Origin: Salibacterium halotolerans
GTDB lineage: Bacteria > Bacillota > Bacilli > Bacillales > Marinococcaceae
DNA: 64,000 nucleotides
Direction of reading: 5' to 3'
Assembly (NCBI RefSeq): GCF_900115625.1
Contig: NZ_FOXD01000005.1
Coordinates: 1-64,000 of the forward strand
In this document: piece by piece, positions 34,784 to 43,645 of the stretch
Position numbering within the stretch: the first letter of the stretch is position 1
Layout: every line of letters starts with the position of its first letter
Made by a program: the position numbers and the translations under genes
Notes under the pieces: model-generated
The model's input: only the letters and a program-made list of their open reading frames with translations
Told to the model about the DNA's origin: nothing
Database searches by the model: none

Positions 34784-35871
34784 TGGAGAAGCTGATCGTT
34801 GATACGTCAAGCCGGGAATACCCGGTATATATAGGAGAGGGCCTGCTGCACCAGAGTGCAGACCTTCTGGCGCCTGTTTTGGAAGGGAAAACCAAAGCGC
34901 TGGTTATCAGTGATTCGAACACGGCTCCGCTTTATGCAGAAACGGTGCGTACCGCACTGGAACCGCTGCTCCCCGTTCATCTTCACACGCTGCCGGCAGG
35001 AGAGCAGTCGAAATCTCTGGAAGAATACGAGCAGGTAATGACAGCCTGTATCCATGCCGGGCTCGATCGCCACTCCGTCATCCTCGCTCTCGGAGGCGGA
35101 ATGATTGGCGACCTGGCCGGGTTTGCCGCCGCTACATATATGCGAGGCATTTCATTTGTGCAGGTCCCTACCACTCTTCTTGCCCAGGACAGCAGTGTAG
35201 GAGGCAAGACGGGCATTAACCATCCTCTCGGTAAGAATCTCATCGGGGCTTTTCACCAGCCGGAAGCCGTACTGTACGATACAGACACACTTTCTTCTCT
35301 TCCTGACAAAGAGTGGCGTTCCGGATTTGCCGAAATGATAAAGCATGCTTTTATTAAAGACTCAAACCTGCTGAGCCGCCTGAGGACAGAGGTTCAAAGC
35401 ACAGAGGATATGAAAAAAGAATCCCTGAAGCAGTTTCTGAGGCAGTCTATGACTGTCAAAGCCGATATTGTAAAAGAAGATGAACGCGAAACAGGAGTAC
35501 GTGCCTTTCTTAATTACGGTCATACGCTCGGTCATGCAATGGAAAAAGCATCAGGGTATAACAATTTGACTCATGGCGAAGCTGTCGCAGCCGGAATGAT
35601 TTTTGCCATGAAACTGAGCAATTATCTGCAGTATTCAAATTGGGATATAGCCTATGAAACGGCGTGGTTTACAGCACTCGGCTACCCGGTGGAAGCAGCG
35701 TCTGCTTTTGAACCGGCTGCACTCGTGGAGACGATGAAAAATGACAAAAAAGCGCGTGCCGGCGAATTGACGTTCGTACTGGCTTCGGCCCCCGAGAGAC
35801 CATTTCTTGCAAAAGTGAAAGAGCGCGATATTCTTCATCTGCTGTTGGAAATGAAAAAGGGGGGAAGCTGA
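34783..35871 (+). CDS. aroB: 3-dehydroquinate synthase
   Basis: Second shikimate enzyme, closing DAHP to dehydroquinate with NAD and a metal. In 362 residues it has LALGGGMIGDLAGFAAATYMRG for NAD and phosphate binding, VPTTLLAQDSSVGGKTGIN, a FAEMIKHAFI catalytic-Lys region and metal-binding NYGHTLGHAME. GTG at 34783 shares one base with the aroC stop (TAGTG) and has GAGGG upstream. This yields exactly the family length. Confidence 0.95.
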   Translation: MEKLIVDTSSREYPVYIGEGLLHQSADLLAPVLEGKTKALVISDSNTAPLYAETVRTALEPLLPVHLHTLPAGEQSKSLEEYEQVMTACIHAGLDRHSVILALGGGMIGDLAGFAAATYMRGISFVQVPTTLLAQDSSVGGKTGINHPLGKNLIGAFHQPEAVLYDTDTLSSLPDKEWRSGFAEMIKHAFIKDSNLLSRLRTEVQSTEDMKKESLKQFLRQSMTVKADIVKEDERETGVRAFLNYGHTLGHAMEKASGYNNLTHGEAVAAGMIFAMKLSNYLQYSNWDIAYETAWFTALGYPVEAASAFEPAALVETMKNDKKARAGELTFVLASAPERPFLAKVKERDILHLLLEMKKGGS

Positions 35872-35872
35872 G

Positions 35873-36256
35873 ATGATTAGAGGAGTACGCGGTGCAACGA
35901 CGGTGAAAAAAAATACCGAAGAACAGATCGTAAGCAGTACAAAACGGCTTTTGGAAAAGATGATCCGCGAAAATGATATCTTCCCGGAACAGGTTTCCCA
36001 CATATGGTTTACCGTAACCGATGATCTTGATGCCGCATTTCCGGCAAAAGCAACGAGATTAATAGAAGGATGGCAGTTTGTTCCTGTCATGTGTGCCCGG
36101 GAAATTCCGGTTCCGGAAAGTCTGCCGCTCTGTATACGCGTGATGCTGACAGCGGAAACAAAAGTGATGCAGGAAAATGTCAACCATGTATACTTAAATG
36201 ACGCAGTAAGCCTGCGTCCGGATTTAGAGTTGACAAAACGAAAAGATTCCCGGTAA
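35873..36256 (+). CDS. aroH: Chorismate mutase, AroH type
   Basis: Monofunctional trimeric chorismate mutase (chorismate to prephenate) of 127 residues: IRGVRGATTV at 2-11 with the catalytic Arg7, CAREIPVPESLPLCIRV with an active-site Arg near 88-90, and an extended C-terminal tail. It starts one base after aroB. Its last 27 bases hold the -35 and part of the trp promoter. Confidence 0.95.
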   Translation: MIRGVRGATTVKKNTEEQIVSSTKRLLEKMIRENDIFPEQVSHIWFTVTDDLDAAFPAKATRLIEGWQFVPVMCAREIPVPESLPLCIRVMLTAETKVMQENVNHVYLNDAVSLRPDLELTKRKDSR

Positions 36257-36259
36257 TAT
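36230..36259 (+). promoter_or_regulatory. Sigma-A promoter of the trp operon, inside the end of aroH
   Basis: TTGACA at 36230-36235, 18-base spacer, TAATAT at 36254-36259. The predicted start, about 36266, coincides with the first UAG triplet of the TRAP target. This gives the trp operon its own transcript in addition to read-through from the aro genes. Confidence 0.75.
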
Positions 36260-36264
36260 AAAGG

Positions 36265-36338
36265 TAGTATAGAATAGCCAGAACATGAGAAGAGCAGAGT
36301 AGAGAGTGACGAGATGAGCAGAGAAGAGCGCAGCAGAG
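36265..36338 (+). promoter_or_regulatory. TRAP-binding site in the trp leader
   Basis: UAG triplets at 36265, 36270 and 36275. GAG at 36287, 36292, 36297, 36302, 36311, 36316, 36321, 36326 and 36336, and a CAG at 36331. Most are separated by exactly two bases, the spacing TRAP requires. There are two longer spacers, 9 bases before 36287 and 6 before 36311. Ten regularly phased GAG/CAG repeats plus one UAG would fill an 11-mer. The 3' end overlaps the proposed antiterminator (36323-36331 with 36367-36375). Confidence 0.93.
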
Positions 36339-36356
36339 CATGGAATGGATACGTGT

Positions 36357-36386
36357 GCCTGAAACAGCGCTGTTTCGGGCTTTTTA
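36357..36386 (+). terminator. trp attenuator
   Basis: GCCTGAAACA (36357-36366) pairs with TGTTTCGGGC (36371-36380), with one G-T, four-base loop and a T run. TRAP bound upstream would block the antiterminator and allow this hairpin to stop transcription. Confidence 0.9.
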
Positions 36387-36423
36387 TATGGTGACACCCC
36401 CTTCCCCATCCTTTATACAGCGG

Positions 36424-36460
36424 CGGCGGTTCCCGCGTGAACCGCCGGATGCGCTTTTTT
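36424..36460 (+). other. Second, GC-rich hairpin in the trp leader
   Basis: A 9-bp stem CGGCGGTTC/GAACCGCCG (36424-36432/36439-36447). A seven-base gap separates it from a run of six T residues. It lies between the attenuator and the trpE ribosome site. It does not cover that site, so it differs from the trpE-masking hairpin of B. subtilis. It may be a back-up terminator or stability element. Confidence 0.6.
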
Positions 36461-36505
36461 CTCCTGCCGGCTCTCTTCTTTTGCATACCTAAAAGAGGTG
36501 AGCAC

Positions 36506-38020
36506 ATGTCCGAGACAACTTTTTCAACGTTTTGTAAACAGGCGCAAAATTACAACATGATCCCTTATGTCCGCACATTTTTTACTGATACCCTGACTCC
36601 GATTGAAGTGTTTCAGACGTTTCAGAAAGAAGCTGTTTTTCTGCTGGAAAGTAAAGATGAAGCTTCGCCGTGGTCCCGATACTCTTTTATTGGTCTTTGT
36701 CCTCAATTCACGATTACGGAAAAAGGCGGAAATTATACATTCACCGATAAGAAAGGAAAACGGCTGAAGGAAAACACCTCTCTGCCGGTTCTCTTTGAGG
36801 AGGCCATCGATTATCTTGCCCCCGCCCCACCGGAAGTCGACATTCCCTTCCGGGGAGGGGCGGTCGGCGTCATTCCTTATGACAGTGTTGAAGATTTTGA
36901 ACCAGACCTCAAGAAACGAGAAGACGTCCCGAAAGAAGATCAGGTTACCCTGCAGTTATGTGAAACGATTATAGCCATGGATCATGAAAACAGGGAATTA
37001 ACATTCATTCATTATGACAAAGATGCAGAGCTTTCTCTGTCCGATAGATTTGACCGTGCATCTGCCGGTGTAAATCGTCTGTTGGATATGTTGACGGCAG
37101 GCGGACGGACGCCCGGACATCTGCAGCCCCCCCTTGAGAAAAAGACGGAGGCTGATTTTACAAAGGTGCATTCGTACTATCCGAAAGAAAAATACGAACA
37201 GGATGTCGAACGCATCAAGGAGTATATCGAGGCCGGAGACATTTTTCAGGCTGTCCTGTCCCAGCGGTTTGAGCGGGAGGTATCAGTTGAAGCCTTTGAC
37301 ATTTACCGTGCCCTCCGGATGATCAATCCGTCCCCGTATCTGTTTTATCTCAAACTCGGGGAAAAGGAAGTTGTAGGAAGTTCTCCGGAACGGCTTATCC
37401 AGGTGCAGGACCGTCATATTGAAATCCATCCTATCGCAGGAACGAGGAAAAGAGGAGAGTCCGTGGAAGAGGATGAAGAGCTGAGCCGTGACCTTCTTCA
37501 GGATGAAAAAGAACGGGCCGAACATTATATGCTGGTCGACCTTGCCAGAAATGATGCCGGAAGAGTGGCGGAATATGGATCGGTGAACACACCGGTGCTG
37601 CTTGATATTGGGAAATTCTCCCACGTTATGCATATGATATCAAAAGTAACCGGAAGACTGAAAGAGGGAATCACCCCTATTGAAGCGCTGCAGGCCTCTT
37701 TCCCGGCAGGCACAGTATCAGGAGCGCCGAAATTCCGTGCGATGGAGATACTGAAAAACCTTGAACCGCACCGCCGCGGCATTTATTCCGGCGCCGTCTG
37801 CTACCTTGGATATGATGGGAGTATTGACTCCTGTATTTCGATCCGCACGATGATTGTGGAAAACGGCAAAGCCAAAGTGCAGGCCGGCGCAGGCATTGTA
37901 GCTGATTCTTTACCGGAAAAAGAATACGAAGAAACACAGAATAAAGCGGCAGCCCTGTTGAAGGCAATAGAAGCGGCAGAAGCAGTATTTCCTAAAAAGG
38001 AGGAGAATCACCATGTTTAA
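36506..38020 (+). CDS. trpE: Anthranilate synthase component I
   Basis: Converts chorismate and ammonia to anthranilate. The 504 residues have the chorismate-binding C-terminal half (about 230-490) with GDIFQAVLSQRFE, SSPERLIQVQDRHIEIHPIAGTRKRG, DLARNDAGRVAEYGSV and FPAGTVSGAPKFRAMEI. The N-terminal half contains the LLESKDE..SRYSFIG region for tryptophan feedback. The ATG at 36506 follows AAGAGGTG. No trpG is in the operon, so the glutaminase subunit is presumably a shared pabA-type gene elsewhere, as in B. subtilis. Confidence 0.96.
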   Translation: MSETTFSTFCKQAQNYNMIPYVRTFFTDTLTPIEVFQTFQKEAVFLLESKDEASPWSRYSFIGLCPQFTITEKGGNYTFTDKKGKRLKENTSLPVLFEEAIDYLAPAPPEVDIPFRGGAVGVIPYDSVEDFEPDLKKREDVPKEDQVTLQLCETIIAMDHENRELTFIHYDKDAELSLSDRFDRASAGVNRLLDMLTAGGRTPGHLQPPLEKKTEADFTKVHSYYPKEKYEQDVERIKEYIEAGDIFQAVLSQRFEREVSVEAFDIYRALRMINPSPYLFYLKLGEKEVVGSSPERLIQVQDRHIEIHPIAGTRKRGESVEEDEELSRDLLQDEKERAEHYMLVDLARNDAGRVAEYGSVNTPVLLDIGKFSHVMHMISKVTGRLKEGITPIEALQASFPAGTVSGAPKFRAMEILKNLEPHRRGIYSGAVCYLGYDGSIDSCISIRTMIVENGKAKVQAGAGIVADSLPEKEYEETQNKAAALLKAIEAAEAVFPKKEENHHV

Positions 38021-39050
38021 AGAGATATTAAAAACATGTATGGAAGGCGGACGGCTGTCACAGAATCAAGCCGAGCAGGCCATGGATGAAATTATGGAGG
38101 GGCGGGCGACTGAAAGTCAGATTGCAAGCCTCGTAACTGTGCTTCGCTACCGCGGGGAAACGGTCGATGAGATGACCGGTTTTGCGGCTTCGATGCGGAG
38201 CCACGTCGTTCCGTTGAAACATGATGAAGACTATGTCATAGATACGTGCGGCACCGGGGGCGATATGAGTTCCACGTACAACATATCGACAGCCTCAGCC
38301 ATCGGTATATCTTCCCTTGGTATTCCAGTTGCCAAGCACGGTAACCGGTCAGTATCATCTAAAAGCGGTAGTGCCGATGTACTGGAAGCACTCGGCCTTC
38401 CTGTTCAGACCACTCCGGAGACAGCGGCACAATCCCTGCGTCGGCACCATCTGGCCTTTTTGTTTGCTCCTTTGTATCATACATCGATGAAACATGCTGT
38501 TACCCCGAGAAAAGAAATCGGATTCCGGACTATTTTTAACCTTCTCGGACCGCTCACGAATCCAGCCGGCGCCCGATCCCAGGTGATCGGTGTTTTCGAT
38601 AAGGATTACGGCAGGAAGATGGCGGAAGCTTTAAGCAGACTGGGGGCTGAACGGGCGCTCTTTGTGACCGGAAGTGACGGCATGGATGAAATTACAACGG
38701 CCGGGCCAACGTATATGGCCGAACTTAAAAATGGTGACGTAACAGAGTATACCGTGACACCGGAAGATTTCGGACTAAAGACATCCCCGGTTGATGATGC
38801 CCGTGTGCAGGACATCTCTGAAAGTGCCGAACTGATTCAGGCGGTATTCACAAACGGTAAACAAGGGGCGGCCAGAGATATTCTGCTGATGAACATGGCC
38901 GCCGGCCTGTATACAGCCGGGAAATGCCGTACGTTTAAAGAAGGTGCGGTAATGGCTGCCGAGGCAGTGGATCATGGTACCGTAAAGCAGCATCTGCAAA
39001 ATCTGCGGCAGAGTGAGGGGAATGCCTGTTATGCTTCATCAAATTCTTGA
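38013..39050 (+). CDS. trpD: Anthranilate phosphoribosyltransferase
   Basis: Joins anthranilate to PRPP. 345 residues with DTCGTGGDMSSTYNIST for PRPP binding near 78-94, VAKHGNRSVSSKSGSADVLEALG near 107-129 and FLFAPLYHTSMKHA. It overlaps trpE by 8 bases, with AAAAAGGAGG as ribosome site. Confidence 0.96.
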   Translation: MFKEILKTCMEGGRLSQNQAEQAMDEIMEGRATESQIASLVTVLRYRGETVDEMTGFAASMRSHVVPLKHDEDYVIDTCGTGGDMSSTYNISTASAIGISSLGIPVAKHGNRSVSSKSGSADVLEALGLPVQTTPETAAQSLRRHHLAFLFAPLYHTSMKHAVTPRKEIGFRTIFNLLGPLTNPAGARSQVIGVFDKDYGRKMAEALSRLGAERALFVTGSDGMDEITTAGPTYMAELKNGDVTEYTVTPEDFGLKTSPVDDARVQDISESAELIQAVFTNGKQGAARDILLMNMAAGLYTAGKCRTFKEGAVMAAEAVDHGTVKQHLQNLRQSEGNACYASSNS

Positions 39051-39786
39051 TACCAAAAGAGAAGAGCTGAAAACATTGACGATGCCTGATACAGCAGCGG
39101 TTACCCGCCGTTCCCTGACGGAGGCGCTGAAATCAGATCCGGAGACGGTTCAGGTTATTGCCGAAGTAAAAAAAGCGTCCCCTTCAAAGGGTTTGATACG
39201 TTCTCCGTTTGATCCCGCAGGTATTGCCGGGCAGTATGAAAATGGCGGTGCGGCAGCTCTTTCTGTGTTAACCGATGAAACGTATTTCCAGGGAAGCCGG
39301 GATTATTTAACAGAAGTGAAGCATAAAACCGGATTGCCCGTCCTGCGCAAAGATTTTATGATAGAAGAAGCACAGATAGAAGAAAGCAGGCGGATGGGGG
39401 CGGATGCTGTTCTCTTGATTGCAGCCGCCCTTGAACCGGAAAAACTCCGTGACTTATACCTCTCGGCCGTGGACAAAGGAATGGAAGCTCTTGTCGAATG
39501 CCATTCCCTTGCGGAACTCGAGGCGGTGCTCGGATTGTTCCGCCCAATGCTTATCGGTATCAACAACAGAGACTTGACAACGTTTGAAACGTCTCTTGAT
39601 GTAACGAAAGAACTGAGTCATCATATACCGTCTGAGACCCTGCTGGTAAGCGAAAGTGGGATTCACACGCCTGAAGACATGGCCTTTGTTCAGCAGGCGG
39701 GAGCCAAAGCTGTGCTTGTGGGTGAATCTTTGATGCGCCGGGACGACGTAGAGTCAGCCCTGAGAACACTGAAAGGAGAATCCTGA
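39031..39786 (+). CDS. trpC: Indole-3-glycerol-phosphate synthase
   Basis: Cyclises CdRP to indole-3-glycerol phosphate. The 251-residue TIM barrel shows VIAEVKKASPSKGLI near 45-59 (catalytic Glu and Lys), LRKDFMIEEAQIEESRRMGADAVLLI and LVSESGIHTPEDM. The ATG at 39031 has GAGGGG upstream and lies 20 bases inside trpD. The in-frame GTG at 39013 would add six residues. Confidence 0.95.
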   Translation: MLHQILDTKREELKTLTMPDTAAVTRRSLTEALKSDPETVQVIAEVKKASPSKGLIRSPFDPAGIAGQYENGGAAALSVLTDETYFQGSRDYLTEVKHKTGLPVLRKDFMIEEAQIEESRRMGADAVLLIAAALEPEKLRDLYLSAVDKGMEALVECHSLAELEAVLGLFRPMLIGINNRDLTTFETSLDVTKELSHHIPSETLLVSESGIHTPEDMAFVQQAGAKAVLVGESLMRRDDVESALRTLKGES

Positions 39787-39787
39787 T

Positions 39788-40444
39788 ATGTCGGTGCCGA
39801 AACTGAAATTATGCGGCCTGCACTCTTTGAATGACGTTTTCACCGTTTCGGAATCGAGTGCTGATTATGCGGGATTTGTGATGGCCGAGAGCCGCCGGCG
39901 CGTTTCTCCGGAAACCGCGAAAGCATGGCTCGATACATGCCCGCTGCCGGGGAAGAAAATTGCTGTATTGTTTGTTAACGCACCTCTGGAGGAAATAGAA
40001 CGGACGGTGGAAATAGTGAACCCGGACATTATACAGCTGCAAGGAGATGAAACAGTCCGTGATCTTGAATTTATAAAGAACGCAACCGGCAGAGAAATAT
40101 GGAAAGCGGTGCCTCATGATACGGAGGCTCTGGAAAAAATGAAGCAGTACGAGGCAGCGGCAGATGGATTTATTGTAGACGCCAAAGTAAAGGGAGCAAG
40201 GGGCGGTACCGGACAGCAGTTTGACTGGTCCCATGTCCCCGGCTATGTTTCATTTGGTAAAGAACGCGGCATCCCCGTTTTGATTGCCGGAGGCGTCAAT
40301 CCTGATAACGCAGGTGAGCTTGTCAAGTTTCATCCGTGGGGTGTTGATGTATCAAGTGGCATTGAAACAGAAGGACAAAAAGATAAATCCCTTGTAATGG
40401 AAATGGAAAAGAGGTTGAACAACAATGAAAACCATGTATCCTGA
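39788..40444 (+). CDS. trpF: Phosphoribosylanthranilate isomerase
   Basis: Amadori rearrangement of PRA to CdRP. The 218 residues open with [13 protein letters not shown], where the catalytic Cys sits in LKLCGL, and end with [15 protein letters not shown] and [10 protein letters not shown]. Typical TrpF has KICG here and a catalytic Asp in VDA, seen as [14 protein letters not shown]. It starts one base after the trpC stop with AAAGGAG upstream. Confidence 0.95.
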   Translation: MSVPKLKLCGLHSLNDVFTVSESSADYAGFVMAESRRRVSPETAKAWLDTCPLPGKKIAVLFVNAPLEEIERTVEIVNPDIIQLQGDETVRDLEFIKNATGREIWKAVPHDTEALEKMKQYEAAADGFIVDAKVKGARGGTGQQFDWSHVPGYVSFGKERGIPVLIAGGVNPDNAGELVKFHPWGVDVSSGIETEGQKDKSLVMEMEKRLNNNENHVS

Positions 40445-41618
40445 CGAAAAAGGAAGATATGGAAATTTCGGCGGGAAATTTGTGCCGGAGACGTTGATGT
40501 ATGCTTTGGAAGAATTGGAAGAAGCGCTGGATGAGGCAATGCAGGATCCGGCGTTTGTTGATGAATACCACCGGACCCTCCGTGAATATGCAGGGAGACC
40601 GACAGCCTTGACGTATGCAGAACGGATCACAAAACATTTCGGGGGAGCTTCCATTTACCTGAAACGGGAAGACCTGCTCCATACCGGGGCCCATAAACTG
40701 AATAACGCCATCGGACAGGCCCTTCTTGCCGGAAGAATGGGAAAGAAAAAAATTGTCGCTGAAACCGGCGCCGGGCAGCACGGTGTTGCAACGGCCACGG
40801 TTTGTGCTGCGATGGGTCTTGAGTGCAAAGTATTCATGGGCGAAGAAGACACGCGCAGGCAGGAACTGAATGTATTCCGTATGGAACTGCTTGGAGCGGA
40901 AGTCGTCCCGGTAACATCCGGAAGTAAAACACTGAAGGACGCTACCAATGAAGCAATCCGGTACTGGGTGGCCAATGTAGAAGATACGTTTTATCTTATC
41001 GGTTCGGTTGTAGGTCCCCATCCTTATCCGAGAATGGTACGTGATTTTCAGAGAATTATAGGAGACGAAACAAAAGAACAGATGGCTGAAAAAACAGGGA
41101 AGCTTCCGGATGCGGTCGCGGCCTGCGTCGGCGGAGGCAGTAACGCCATCGGCATGTTCCACCCCTTCCTCGAAGATGATGTGAAGCTGTTCGGTGCTGA
41201 AGCAGCCGGAGAGGGCACCCACACCGAGAAGCATGCAGCGACGATCAATAAAGGGACAAAAGGGGTTATTCACGGGTCGCTTACGTATTTGATCCAGGAT
41301 GAAAATGGCCAGATTATTGAACCGTATTCGATATCAGCTGGTCTTGATTACCCCGGCATCGGGCCGGAACACGCCCATCTTGCAGAATCCGGACGTGTCA
41401 CGTATACAGGCGTGACGGATAAAGAGGCACTCGATGCATTAACGCTGTTAACAAAAAAAGAAGGCATCCTTCCGGCCGTGGAAACAGCACACGCGCTTCA
41501 CCTGGCTTTTCAGCAGGCTGCAGAGATGTCAAAAGAGCAGACCATCGTAATCTGTCTTTCCGGCAGGGGCGATAAAGACGTTCATTCCATTAAGGAATTC
41601 ATGGAAAGGGAGGCTTAA
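40425..41618 (+). CDS. trpB: Tryptophan synthase beta chain
   Basis: Condenses indole with serine using PLP. The 397 residues include [35 protein letters not shown] with the PLP lysine in [20 protein letters not shown] and [12 protein letters not shown]. It overlaps trpF by 20 bases. The start ATG is followed by the typical [16 protein letters not shown]. Confidence 0.97.
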   Translation: MKTMYPDEKGRYGNFGGKFVPETLMYALEELEEALDEAMQDPAFVDEYHRTLREYAGRPTALTYAERITKHFGGASIYLKREDLLHTGAHKLNNAIGQALLAGRMGKKKIVAETGAGQHGVATATVCAAMGLECKVFMGEEDTRRQELNVFRMELLGAEVVPVTSGSKTLKDATNEAIRYWVANVEDTFYLIGSVVGPHPYPRMVRDFQRIIGDETKEQMAEKTGKLPDAVAACVGGGSNAIGMFHPFLEDDVKLFGAEAAGEGTHTEKHAATINKGTKGVIHGSLTYLIQDENGQIIEPYSISAGLDYPGIGPEHAHLAESGRVTYTGVTDKEALDALTLLTKKEGILPAVETAHALHLAFQQAAEMSKEQTIVICLSGRGDKDVHSIKEFMEREA

Positions 41619-42428
41619 ATGATGAGCGGGAACAATGTACAAAAAGCAGCAGAACGGGCGCATTATCCGCTCTTCATTCCTTTTATCATGGCAGGCGATC
41701 CGGATCAGGAAACGACAGTTGATCTAGCTTTGAAACTTGAAGAAGCGGGGGCGCATATTCTTGAACTTGGTATCCCGTATTCCGATCCTCTCGCAGACGG
41801 CCCGCTTCTGCAGCGGTCGGCTTCACGCGCACTGCAAAGCGGAATGAGCCTCCGGCGCGCCCTGGAGCTGATTCCAGTTATGAGGGAAAGGGGTTTGACC
41901 ATTCCCGTCATCGCCTTCACCTACTACAATCCCGTCCTGCAGATGGGGGAACAGCACTTTTTTGATCAAATAAAAGAAAACGGCGGGGATGGTGCCCTCA
42001 TACCCGATCTCCCTTATGAAGAAAGCCGGGATATCCATCGATTGGCCGGTGAACGCGGGCTTGTGAACATATCACTTGCAGCACCAACATCAGGAAACCG
42101 TATTGAAAAAATCGCCGCAGAAGCGGAGGGCTTTTTGTACTGCGTATCAAGTCTTGGTGTCACAGGGACGAGAGACAACTTTCCACCGGAAGCTTACTCC
42201 TTTATTGAAAAAGTAAAAAGGAACAGCAGTGTCCCCGTTGCTGCTGGATTCGGGATATCGAACCCTTCTCAGGTTAAGAGTCTGGAAGGTGTATGTGACG
42301 GAGTCATTGTAGGAAGTGCGATTATGAAAAAAGTAGAGGAAAACCTGGAACGACTGCAGAATCCGGAAGAAAAATCAAGCGCGCTTGATGCGGTAAAATC
42401 GTTTGTGTCCTCTCTCATTTCGTCGTAA
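41619..42428 (+). CDS. trpA: Tryptophan synthase alpha chain
   Basis: Cleaves indole-3-glycerol phosphate to indole, which tunnels to TrpB. The 269 residues include FIPFIMAGDPD, the catalytic Glu in HILELGIPYSDPLADGPLLQ, the active-site Asp in LIPDLPYEES, and VAAGFGISNPSQV. ATG ATG doublet start directly after trpB with GGGAGG upstream. Confidence 0.96.
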   Translation: MMSGNNVQKAAERAHYPLFIPFIMAGDPDQETTVDLALKLEEAGAHILELGIPYSDPLADGPLLQRSASRALQSGMSLRRALELIPVMRERGLTIPVIAFTYYNPVLQMGEQHFFDQIKENGGDGALIPDLPYEESRDIHRLAGERGLVNISLAAPTSGNRIEKIAAEAEGFLYCVSSLGVTGTRDNFPPEAYSFIEKVKRNSSVPVAAGFGISNPSQVKSLEGVCDGVIVGSAIMKKVEENLERLQNPEEKSSALDAVKSFVSSLISS

Positions 42429-42469
42429 GATAGAGAAAGAAGATTTTTGTAAAACGATGAAAGGTGCAG

Positions 42470-43582
42470 ATGAAGATGAAGGTAAAAACACAAGTTATCG
42501 GCATGGAGCCGTACAAACCAGGCAAGCCGATGGAAGAAGTGAAACAGGAACTCGGGCTGTCTGACGTGCATAAACTAGCTTCCAATGAAAATCCGTATGG
42601 TCCGTCGCCGGCTGTGGCAGAAGCTGCGGCAGAAGCGGTCCGCAGTCCCGAAATTTATCCGGACGGCTACGCTGCTGAAATCCGCTCCGCTGTCGCCCGG
42701 CATCTGGATGTGAACCCATCGCAGCTGATTTTCGGTGCGGGGTCCGATGAAGTTATTTTGATGTTGTGCCGTGCCCTTTTAACGCCGGAGACAAACACGG
42801 TGATGGCTTCCCCGACGTTTTCCCAATACAAGCATAATGCCGTTGTGGAAGGGGCCGAAATAAGAGAAGTACCGTTGAAAAACGGATATCATGATCTTCC
42901 GGCGATGCTCGAACAGGTGGATGCAGATACCCGCATCATCTGGGTATGCAATCCCAACAATCCTACAGGTACGTACACATCGAAAGAGGAATTTGAAACA
43001 TTTTTGAAGCAGGTGCCCTCCGATGTGCTTGTCGTTTCGGATGAAGCCTATATAGAATATGTAACAGCTCCGGACTATCCGGACACGCTGTCGTTAATGA
43101 ATGAATACCCGAATCTTATGGTGCTCCGAACATTTTCCAAAGCGTACGGGCTGGCTTCGCTGCGCATTGGATACGGAGCCGGTTCCACAGAGCTCGTGCA
43201 GGCACTGGATCCAATACGCCCTCCATTCAACACGACAACGATGGCACAAAAAGCAGCGGCAGCCGCTTTAAATGATCAGGAATATGTCGAAAGCTGCCGA
43301 AAGGAAAACCGAAAAGCGCTGGATGAATTTATCGCATTCTGTCATTCCCATGGTCTTTCCTATCTTCCGTCCCAGACGAATTTTCTGCTGATCGATACCG
43401 GCATTCCGGGAGACAAAATGTTTGATTCGCTCCTTAAAAAAGGATTTATCGTACGTTCCGGCGAATCGCTCGGATTTCCTGAGTCTATCCGGGTGACAGC
43501 AGGAACAAAAGAGCAGAATCAGTTGTTCCTGCAGGCGCTTGAAGAAAGCCTGAACGAAAACAACACGTTGTCTGAAAAGTAA
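42470..43582 (+). CDS. hisC: Histidinol-phosphate / aromatic aminotransferase
   Basis: PLP aminotransferase (class II) that in B. subtilis serves both histidine synthesis and transamination to Phe and Tyr, explaining its place in the trp operon. About 370 residues with KLASNENPYGPSP, FGAGSDEVI, WVCNPNNPTGTY, SDEAYIEY, and PLP lysine in RTFSKAYGLASLRIGY. ATG at 42470 is closest to an AAAGG site. An alternative ATG is two codons later. Confidence 0.94.
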   Translation: MKMKVKTQVIGMEPYKPGKPMEEVKQELGLSDVHKLASNENPYGPSPAVAEAAAEAVRSPEIYPDGYAAEIRSAVARHLDVNPSQLIFGAGSDEVILMLCRALLTPETNTVMASPTFSQYKHNAVVEGAEIREVPLKNGYHDLPAMLEQVDADTRIIWVCNPNNPTGTYTSKEEFETFLKQVPSDVLVVSDEAYIEYVTAPDYPDTLSLMNEYPNLMVLRTFSKAYGLASLRIGYGAGSTELVQALDPIRPPFNTTTMAQKAAAAALNDQEYVESCRKENRKALDEFIAFCHSHGLSYLPSQTNFLLIDTGIPGDKMFDSLLKKGFIVRSGESLGFPESIRVTAGTKEQNQLFLQALEESLNENNTLSEK

Positions 43583-43593
43583 AGGTAAACGGC

Positions 43594-43624
43594 CGCTCTG
43601 CCTCTCTGCAGAGCGTCTGTTTTG
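43594..43624 (+). terminator. Hairpin between hisC and tyrA, weak terminator
   Basis: Perfect 8-bp stem CGCTCTGC/GCAGAGCG (43594-43601/43608-43615) then TCTGTTTT. Likely lowers tyrA expression relative to trp or stabilises the upstream RNA. Confidence 0.55.
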
Positions 43625-43645
43625 TATGTAGTGGAGGAGACAGGT

